Below, piece after piece: positions 55,542 to 64,000 of a stretch of 64,000 nt of DNA (its first letter is position 1; each line of letters starts with the position of its first letter). Both the position numbers and the translations under genes were made by a program. The DNA comes from Umbilicaria muhlenbergii (lineage: Eukaryota > Ascomycota > Lecanoromycetes > Umbilicariales > Umbilicariaceae). The stretch covers positions 8,287,562 through 8,351,561 of the forward strand of contig KK106981.1 in assembly GCA_000611775.1 (NCBI GenBank). Reading direction: 5' to 3'. The notes under the pieces were generated by a model, which saw only the letters and a program-made list of their open reading frames with translations, searched no databases and was not told the origin of the DNA.

Positions 55542-56650
55542 TTGAAGCTGTCACTGAGAACAGAGCTGTTAAAGTATTATTATTAATGAGATGACTGTTT
55601 CTGCTTCATTATGATCATATAAAGGCTGCATCTCAACATTTAAACCCTCAAGTTGTGATTTTCAGCAGATTGTGATCATATAAAGGTTTCTCCTTCTGAT
55701 TAATCACATGCTCATCACTACTACTCTGTCTGAATCCCCTTTTCACTGAGGATTGATTGTACAGTTTCACATTTTTTCCTTAATCTTAATTCTCTTCTTG
55801 TTAACCTGCGCTCTTTCACTTCTTTCATACTTCACTTAAACATGCTGTGATGAGTTTTAAATCATGCTGTGACTGTATGAAGGCTTAACATCAATATGAT
55901 ATGTTTAAATGACTCAGTTTAATGATGAGTGTTCTGAGCTTCATATGATGCTCAACTGAATCAGTTAATGTGAAGTGCAGAAACACCTTTACTTGTTGCA
56001 CTGTTGCAATCTTTTTGCAGGTGTGTGATCATATGATGACTTCACCTCAACATTATAATAACCTGTCATTCAGAGTAAATATATGACGCTTGATCTTTAA
56101 ATTACTTGATGACAGCCTGAGCTTTGCATATGATCAAGTGCCATTAAGCCTTTAAGTAATGATCATACAACAGCTTCATCTCAGCAATGAAGAATGCAAA
56201 AACATCTTTGCTTCTTGCATTATTAAAACCTTTTCATTGCTGCTGATGCAGAGCTGAGTGCTGTGATTAAGTGTCATCAAGCCTTTAAGTAATGATCATA
56301 TGACAACTTCATCTCAGCAGTGTGAAGTGCAGAAACACCTTTGCTTCTTGTATTATTAAAATCTTTTCACTGCTGCTGATGCAGAGCTGAGTACTGCTTA
56401 AGTCTCAAGTTGAGGGTTTTCCTGAGGTTTGTGACTGAATGAAGGCTTCAGCTCAACATGATAATACATTTAAAGTTGTGATTTTCAGCATATTGTGATC
56501 ATACAACACTCAATCAGATCAGTTAATGTGAAACTTTAACATCTTTGCTTATTGCATTGCTGAAACCTTTTCACTGAAAGATTCATATGATGTTCTCAAG
56601 ATGTGATGACAGTGAAGGAAAGCTTAACATCAAGCTTAATTAAAAGATGA
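54920..56650. repeat. Degenerate tandem-like array
   Basis: Recurrent words CAGCAGATTGTGATCATG, TCATGATTT and GAACACTTTGCTTGTTGCATT-like units, with variable spacing of about 70-170 bp; the left part is inside duplicated copy 1. No coding. Confidence 0.6.
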
Positions 56651-57989
56651 TTCTCAGCAAATCATGATTGAATGAAGACTTCACCTCAACATTATAACAT
56701 GCCTGCACAACACAGTCTGATGAAGTGCATCTCAGGTTGTGTACAAAGCTCAGTCATCTAAACAGAATTCTTAAATTTAAGGTAATTTTGACTGATGAGA
56801 TGAAGTGCAGTGAATCTGACAAGTTTATTTCAATAAACCCTCAGACTGAATCATACACACATAACCTTAATTCTGAGCACTAACAAAATATTTCAATGAA
56901 CATTCATTGAAATTAAGTCTTCTTGATAGAACCTTAACCTGCTGCAAGTTATACAGCATGAGCATGCATCAAGACTGCTCATCAGTCATGAAGTGTTGAG
57001 AACAGCATCAGCTGTGATCTCAGTTGTGTTGTCAGCTCATCAGCAGAGTTATCACTTATCATGAACAACAAGCTTCATCTTTAAAGCAGTATTGAGACTG
57101 TTAAAGTGCTGAGAAGACAACTGACCTTCACTCTTTATAACATCATACAACAGAAGGGTAATTGTTTCATGTTGAAACTGCTTATCAATCATACACAATA
57201 AAACCCTAATCAGCTATGAGTTATACAACATGTGCACTCATTTCATTGAGACTTTCTGCAGTGTTATCATGATGTGAAACTTCTCATCTGTTGTAATTTA
57301 AATGTACTTCTCAATGCTCTTCAGCTCAACATCAGCAGGATGATCAGAATGATTTTATTAACTTTTCACTTCATTGATGTTGATGAACATAATTTGAACC
57401 TCAACATCCTGTTAATCATACCTGAGATCATGAAGAACTGTTATGAGTCATATAATATAAACACTCATCAAGGCTGCTTGCTGATTATATATAAAATCAT
57501 CAAGAACTGCTGTGAGTCATATGATGCATTCAGCCCTGAATAAATAAGCTGTTAACATGACATTTAATCTTAAAGCACACTGAGCAGCCCCCTTCTTAAT
57601 CATATATAAGATAATCAAGAATTACTGCAAGTCATACAAAGTGTGCACTCATTGAGACTTTCTGCAAGATCATTATAATGTGAAGCTTCTCATTTATTCA
57701 TCACCTGAATGACATGAACAGAGCATTCAAGCAATGAGAAATGTATCAATCAATCAGGTGATGAAACAAAGAACTACAAAGATGATAAATTAATCTTTCT
57801 CAGCATTGAGCTTTCATACAAATTTTCTCATAAATGAGATTAAGAAAGCTGTTAATCAAAATCATGTACTTATTTATTGATGAAAATACTTATGTTAATA
57901 CAGAAGTACTGAAGCTCATGACAGAAATATTTATAATCAGAGGATCAGAATGAATCTTAAAACAGATTAAGTCACCTCTCAATCATGTA

Positions 57990-58610
57990 CAAGATCATCA
58001 AAAACTACTGTGAGGTGTATAATTTAAACACACTTAAACAACTCTGATCACAAAAAGAGGAGTTGTATGTGTATAATATAAGCACTCACTGAGCTGCTCC
58101 TCAATTATATACAAGATCATCAAGAACTGCTGTGAGTCATATAATTTAAATGTTATACTTAACCTTAAAGCAGACTGAGCTGCCTCTTAATTATATACAA
58201 GATCATCAAGAACTGCTGTGAGTCATATAACTTAAACATTATACTCAACCTCAAAGCAGACTGAGCTGCCCCTCAGTCATATGCAAGATCATCAAGAACT
58301 GCTGTGAGTTGTATAATTTAAATGCTACACTCAACCTTAAAGCAGACTGAACTGCCTCTCAGTCATGTACAAAATCATTAAAAACTGCTGTGAGTCATAT
58401 AATTTAAGCATTACACTCAACCTTAAAGCAGACTGAGCCGCCCCTCAGTCATGTACAAGATCATCAAGAACTACTGTGAGTCATATAATTTAAACACTTC
58501 ACTTAACCTCAAAACACACTGAGCTGCTCATCAGTGATCTACAAGATCATCAAGAACTACTGTGAATTATATAATTTAAACACTACACTCAACCTCATTC
58601 ACTGTGAAGA
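57990..58610 (+). repeat. 86-bp minisatellite, about seven units
   Basis: GATCATCAAGAACTGCTGTG recurs at about 57993, 58114, 58201, 58287, 58373 (mutated), 58459 and 58544; all but the first spacing are 85-87 bp. Units share TATAATTTAAAC and CTTAAAGCAGACTGAGC. It is related to the 69-bp coding-type repeat (IIKNCCESYN) by insertion of about 17 bases, which breaks the reading frame. Confidence 0.9.
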
Positions 58611-58996
58611 GAAGTGAATTAACAAAGAGAAGCTCTCTGCTCTTCAGCTTAATGTTTTATCATCAAGCTGAGAGCTTCTACATTATGTCATCTTTACTCT
58701 CAAGCATCATTCTGAAAGATTTCAGGATGATAATTGAGTACTTGAATCACAGAGAATATTAACTTAATCTGCTTAATGACTGTACTTAATGAGCACAGCT
58801 GAAAAACATCAGTACTGACACTCAGCATGCTGAAGAGTTGCACTTCAGCAGCATCTGATATTGTCATGCATAATAACTTAAACTGACTGATCTTCAGCTG
58901 TTGATATTTTGAAAGGTGAAAGTGCTTAAGCATTATTCAGCATTTAAGCTACTGTCAGCTGTTCATGTGATTTATCATGAAAAACTACTGAACAAC

Positions 58997-61742
58997 AAGG
59001 AGATGCATGAATTCTTTATTAATCATCTGATTGATCACTTTTATAACCTTTTGCTAAAAGACATGATGAGGTTCATGAAAATGTTGCAAGAACACTCAGA
59101 GCTGACAAGATGCATTTTTAAGCATTTAAGCATGAGTAGTAAGATGAAAAAAGAGATGAAGATGAAAAAAGACTTAAATGAGATGAAGAGCATAAACATG
59201 AGCATGCATCAAGACTGCTCATCAATGATTTACATGATCATCAAAAATCATGATGAATTATATAATATAAGTGCTCATCAAGGCTGCCTGTCAGTGATTT
59301 ACAAGATCATCAAGAATTGCTGTGAGTCATATAACATGAGTGCACATCAAGATTACTTGTTAAGTCATATAATGAACTCCTGAGATGAGGATCATCACAC
59401 TGAGAAGAGCATGAATCATATGATGAGAATGTACCTCAAGACTGCTCACATATGATTTTATCAAGTTTCAGTCTGCTTTTTTAAAGTTATTTGAAAGGCT
59501 TCATTAAATGAAGTTTTCTCTCTTCCTTTTCAGAGTATTATTGAAAAGATTCAAGCTCTTGAAAGATGAGACTCTTTCAGTTATCTTTAATATTCTCTGT
59601 CATTTTAAGTAGTGACAGTTATGCTGATAAGAATTAAAGTTAATCAACTTTAAAATCTTCTGCTAATATTGTATGAAGCTGAGTGTGAACACTTAACTGA
59701 AACACTTAATTACATTAAGCACCCTTTCTCATTAAGAGTTGTACAGTGAAGATGACAGCAGTAGTGAAGCAGCAGATGTTGTAAAGTGCTTAATTAAAAA
59801 TGTTAATGAAAAGACAGTCATGAAGAATGCTGCTGACAGAGTGAAGAAAGTGAAGTGTGACATATAAAACACATGTGATGCAGCACTGAAATCCTCAGCT
59901 GTGTTAAGTTTAAATTCATGTTAATGTTGTATGAAGTGATCATGTCACAATGCTGAAAAGCTTAAAGTGCTGAGCTTAATGATTCACTTATCTTAATATT
60001 GTTGCAGCCTGATGTCTGAAGTGAGTGTGAAGAGGTGTTATGTGTTGTACAACATTAACATGACTTTTCACCTCATCATCATTCATCAACATCATCATCA
60101 CTCATCAACATTATCATCATCATCATTCATTTAAATCATCATCATCATCATCATCAAATCATCATCATCATCATCATCATTGTACATTTATCCTCTCTGA
60201 TTAAACCCTTATTAAGCAAGCTGACATGATCAGATGTTTAACATCAGCATCATCAGCATCATCAATATGAATTCATGAAAAAGCTTGAGATTTAAGAATA
60301 ATGTTGACATCATATGAGAATTCTTATTTTTTAAAATTTTGTCATTGCTGCTGCTGTCATCACTGCTACTACTCTCATTTCTGTTGTCATGTTTATTTAA
60401 TAAATCAGCAACTTGACCTTCTCTGTGAAAGATCAACAGCTCACTGTGTACATTCATAATCTGTAAAATCATGCTCTCTTGATTTATTTAAATATTAACA
60501 TGATCTTCATTCATGATGTGATCACATCTGCTCAATTGAGGACACATCAGTCCTCATATGTTAACATCATCTTGATTCAATTCTGAAGATGAGCCTCAGC
60601 CTCATCTTGTCATCATTGTATGATGAGAAGGCTGAGGTTGTTTCTTGAATGCTGTCAAGCTCTTAAACACTTCAGTGACTGTTGTGAGATGTGCAAATGA
60701 CAGAATCACACTGCATGATGCTTTTTAACAGTTGAGTCTGAAGATGATGAAGACAGCAGTGAACTGTATAATAATAATAAACTTAATGATGAGTCTTCTG
60801 AAGAGGTCACAGGTGCAGAGGTGAGAACTGTTGTTAATTTATTAATATTGAATGAGTTAATCTTCAGATTGAGGAGGATGATTCTTTTGAGTGAAAATGA
60901 AAATAATCTCATCATGTTATAAGTATGTATAAGTGTTTTTTTTTTATCATCTGATGCTCTCTTCTTCTTCTTTTTAATTTTTAATATTTTTTTTAACTTC
61001 TTTTCTCCTCAGCACCTTCTGTCTTTGTTTACTTAAATGTACAGCTTGCACTTTTACATGATGTTCAAGATCAGTAGTCTGTACTTAAAATGAGTATGAA
61101 TAAAGTTAAGACAGGCTGATCCCTGTACAGTAGTAGATAAATAAATAAGTAGATAAATTAAATCTCAAGTGATAAAATCTGTATGATGTTCAGAAGTGTG
61201 ATGACATCATGTTAAACTCTCAAGTCATGATTTTGACTCTCAGCATATCATGATCATATGAAGCTTGATTGAATTAATCAGTGTGAAGTGCATGACCTCT
61301 TTGCTTGTCACATTGCTGAACTCTTTTCACTGCTGCTAGGACAGGCTGATCTCATACAGTAGAGAAGTAAATAAATTTAAATTTTATGTCATGATTTCAG
61401 CAGGTTGCAATCATGTAAAGCTCATGTGATCATATGAAGCTCAACTGAATCAATTAATGTGAAGTGCATGATTCTTTGCTTGTTGCATTGCTGAGATCTT
61501 TTCACTGCCGCTGAGACAGGCTGATCTTGTACAGTAGATAAGTAAATAAATTTAATTCTTAAGTCATGATTTCAGCAGATTATGACTGTGCAGAGCTCAT
61601 GTGATCATATGAAGACTTCACCTTGACATTCAAGCTTTTAAGTCATGATTTCAGCAGATTGTGACTGTGTGAAGCTCATGCAATTGTATGAAAAAGCTTC
61701 ACCTTTATACTTAAACCTCTTGACCCTTAAACTGTTATCAAT
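58997..61742 (+). repeat. 2,746-bp duplicated block, copy 2
   Basis: Colinear with 52796-55541. To its left is unique sequence that extends the helical frame (ORF from 58916, HYSAFKLLSAVHVIYHEKLL), while copy 1 is cut at that point by an LTR. Its (CATCAT)n tract is at about 60073-60180. Confidence 0.85.
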
Positions 61743-62062
61743 ACAGTGATTGTTGAGATGAGATAAAATTAAATTTCTAATTCCTGTTTCATTCTGATCT
61801 CATTCTGTCTTAATGATGATTTTTCAGTTTCATCTTGATCTCATTAATGAAATGAAACAGGAATAGTCCTGTTGTCCTTGCATCATTAATACATCATGAT
61901 GACAGTAACTTAAGTCTAACCTAAAGAGACTTGATACAATATTACATTAAGATAAACATCATTTAAGGAGTCACCAGTTTACATTTCATAATAGATCATT
62001 ACATTTGATTGTTAAAACTGTTGAATTAAGTTTTAATATAATCTGCGCATGACTAACTGTAT

Positions 62063-62805
62063 CTACTGAATCAAAGCATCAAATTCACTCATATACTGCT
62101 TCACAAGTGTCAAATCCTTTGACTGTATTGTGATACACTTGTCATGAATGACGGCAAGTTGAGTGTCTAGATAAAAGTTGAATTAGTATAACATTAAAAA
62201 TAGGAGGTTAGAACTTTCACTTTTAAAGAAGAATATCATGTACTCTTTTGCTGCTTCTTGCAGTGCCTTCAACGTGATACACTGTATCTGAAAGCTCATG
62301 TTCTCAGTAAGCACCATTTCAGTCATGATCTCATGAACAATTCTACTGAATGAGGCTTTTGAAATGAGGAGATCTGTTGACTTTTGATATTGTTTAATTT
62401 CATGCAGCACTTGAACTGTACAATCATTGAGATAAATCATTAGAATTGATCATTACTATGCTGATATAACTTATCATCAGGCCGTGCAGCAGGTTTAAGC
62501 ATTGTAAGCTTTTCAGTTAAATGTGAAGTTCCTGCTGCTCTTGCAGCAGCATCAGCTGTTCTTCATGCATGAATATCAATATGATACTGTGTCAGGCGCT
62601 GTTGATAATTGGTGATGAGGATGACAGCAGTGATGATGATGACTTGTGCATTAATTTTCTTCTTCCTAGAATTGGCCTTGGCCTTGACCTTGGCATGTGC
62701 AGCATGAGCTGAACTGACTTTTGCTTTTGCTTTTGCAGCAGTCTTTCCATCAGTTACTGAGACTTTTCAGGGTGCTTTGATTGTTATTTGTTTCATTCAT
62801 GTCAT
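62063..62805 (-). pseudogene. Histone H3-like gene, decayed
   Basis: Three minus-strand exons: 62457-62805, 62221-62415 and 62063-62166, joined over introns of 41 and 54 nt with good branch points (TTCTAATGA, TACTAATTC) and CAG/TAG ends. Exon 1 begins M-T-stop-M-K-Q, close to the ARTKQ tail start of H3, and continues KAP-stop-K. Exons 2-3 read LHEIKQYQKSTDLLISK, FSRIVHEI, LKALQEAAKEYM, then TQLAVIHDKCITIQSKDLTL, the H3 helices and C-terminus. Between tail and fold is an extra Lys/Ala-rich linker (KTAAKAKAKVSS). All three stops in exon 1 are TGA, at 62797-62799, 62767-62769 and 62563-62565. The loop between helices 1 and 2 seems a little longer than canonical H3. It cannot make a normal histone as it stands. 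Confidence 0.75.
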
Positions 62806-63219
62806 TCTGAAATGTTAAAAATGATCATTATGTTGAGAATACAGAACCTACATGTTATGAACTGATGATTTATTATGATAATGAATGATGTTGAGATCAT
62901 AAAGTGAGTGAAGGTTGTAATGTTATTTCAGTGTCACATGCTTTTATGCTAAGTTTAAAGTGTGCATTAATAAGATCATGTTGACATCATCCTCATCTTA
63001 AATTCCTGTCACCTCTCACCTCAATCACTCACACTTTTATAAATTATTTATCTCTTGACCTGCAAGCAGTCTTCTCATCAGTCATTGAATGCACATTTTT
63101 TACTCATGATATTTCACGTCCTGGCCTTTGTGGTGAGCCTCATGACTCTCATGATGCACATTTTAACCCTTATGATCAGTCAGCTCAGTCTGCTTTACTA
63201 AGAATGAGTATTACCCCTG

Positions 63220-63480
63220 TTGAAGAAGGCTTCATTAGTGAGTCTTAATTTCTTTTATTAAAAAAGATGATATAATGATCTGTTGACTAATTATACATGA
63301 CAGGCCTTGTAGAACTCTCATCATCATCAACTCAAGAGAGTGATTCTCAAGTTACCTCTGTTGCAGAAGCCTTCACTAATGAGTTTTAACATTTTTTATT
63401 TTAACAAGATGTTATAATGATTTATTGACTGATTATACATGACAGGCCTTGCTGAACGCTCCTCATCATCAGTGTAAGTG
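63220..63480 (+). repeat. Duplicated exon-intron unit, period about 142 bp
   Basis: TTATACATGACAGGCCTTG occurs at about 63291 and 63433, each preceded by a TGAC/TAAT branch-like word and an AT-rich intron-like stretch and followed by CATCATCA. It looks like a tandemly duplicated small exon with its intron. Confidence 0.55.
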
Positions 63481-63744
63481 AGTGAGTCCCTCATGATGAC
63501 ATCATCAATGAAAAAACACGCTCATACAGCGCAATCTGATGATGAGAATGCGCAAACTGAGTAAATTCTAAACTCTTCAACACCCCCTGTTCTTACTACC
63601 CCTCATAAGCCGCGCACAAAGCGAATAAAGACTGAAGTGAATAGTGATATTAGCAGTTTTCAAATAAAGATCAGTAGGTATTCTAATGATCTATTGTAAT
63701 GAAATCACTAATCATGCATTCTTAGCGCTCAAAACACTTAATAG

Positions 63745-64000
63745 GTATACAAAACCTTTGATTTATGTTGAAGGTGAAGAAGAAATGTTCATAATGAAAA
63801 AAGTTCAAGCAAAAGCAGCTGTCAAGGCAGCAAACAGAATCATTGAAGCGCTTATGAAAGACCTCACAGATTTCAGCCTGAAAAAGACTGCTGACTCATA
63901 CTTCACAACATCTCAGAAGGTGATTGAGGCGCGTGAACTTCATCATGAGAGAATGCAGGATTCTGATGAGGCAGTGTTATTGAGAGCTGATGATCATGAT
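63745..64000 (+). CDS. Unknown protein, internal exon running off right edge
   Basis: An open plus frame (TAT at 63746) of 85 codons to the last base. It reads VEGEEEMFIMKKVQAKAAVK, RIIEALMKDLTDFSL and ARELHHERMQDSDEAVLL: charged, helical and free of stops. CpG-containing codons (GCG, CGT) are kept, unlike the block to the left. It is preceded by an intron-like stretch ending AATAG. Earlier exons probably include PHKPRTKRIKTEVNSDISSF (63600-63675), but a TAA at 63562 and alternative splice sites leave the 5' structure open. It is divergent from the histone relic. No domain is recognised. Confidence 0.5.

Larger units (their letters stand above)
43400..63480. other. CpG-depleted, repeat-rich decayed block
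   Basis: About 20 kb with almost no CG dinucleotides (roughly thirty by eye, several clustered near 48.6 kb), an abundance of TG and CA (TCATGA, TGATCA and GATGAG words everywhere) and a high TGA stop density. It contains decayed retroelements, duplicated blocks and tandem repeats but no intact gene that I can follow. Short ORFs in it are relics or chance. Confidence 0.9.

Noticed and set aside
57990-58610. Regular ~86-bp repeats considered as a CRISPR array
   Set aside because: The whole unit is repeated with no unique spacers, and the genome is eukaryotic; this is a minisatellite.
62063-62805. Calling the H3-like relic a centromeric CENP-A gene
   Set aside because: The loop between helices seems slightly long, but the tail start resembles canonical H3 and the decay prevents a decision by eye.

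Overview
The window looks like chromosomal DNA of a filamentous ascomycete (Pezizomycotina). The protein genes are interrupted by 41-98 nt spliceosomal introns with CTNAY-type branch points. They include families largely confined to these fungi: DUF3176 membrane protein, HET domain, Goodbye-type STAND/NLR, Zn2Cys6 factor, NCS1/Fur permease and the fungal HNH_2 nuclease. I cannot name the species from sequence alone. All identifications come from reading motifs by eye; no search was run.

Layout. 1-16.9 kb is ordinary GC-balanced gene space: the 5' end of an unrecognised gene, a secreted aspartic protease, a two-membrane-segment ankyrin protein with a minisatellite-coded tail, a secreted repeat protein with a possible GPI tail, a uracil/allantoin-type permease with GATA boxes upstream, and a small membrane protein. 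16.9-20.1 kb holds a hAT-type MITE, a solo-LTR-like repeat and an AT-rich patch. 20.1-38.9 kb reads like a self/non-self recognition island: a protein joining Zn2Cys6, two C2H2 fingers and a trypsin-fold protease, a broken HET gene, a DUF3176 gene, and a Goodbye-NACHT-TPR-ZZ NLR. It is followed by a phosphatidylserine-decarboxylase-family enzyme of the tryptophan-decarboxylase type. 39.2-39.8 kb is a TA-flanked foldback element broken by a 325-base assembly gap. 40.2-42.9 kb holds a MAPEG gene, a small unknown gene and an HNH_2 nuclease.

From about 43.4 kb almost to the right edge the sequence changes abruptly to a CpG-starved, TpG/CpA-rich, AT-leaning block of decayed repeats. It holds one LTR pair 8 kb apart around Ty3/Gypsy gag, protease and integrase remnants on the minus strand, a 2,746-bp direct duplication, and 69- and 86-bp tandem repeats. 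Near its end is a decayed histone-H3-like gene whose stops are all TGA, as expected from CGA mutation. The last 0.5 kb regains CpG and carries an apparently coding exon that runs off the edge.

The genes do not form an operon-like pathway. The clearest functional grouping is the 20-36 kb set of recognition/defence-type genes lying next to repeat-rich, mutating DNA, where some copies are intact and others broken. Exon coordinates in the evidence fields were deduced by splice phase; in each multi-exon model the summed exons give a whole number of codons.
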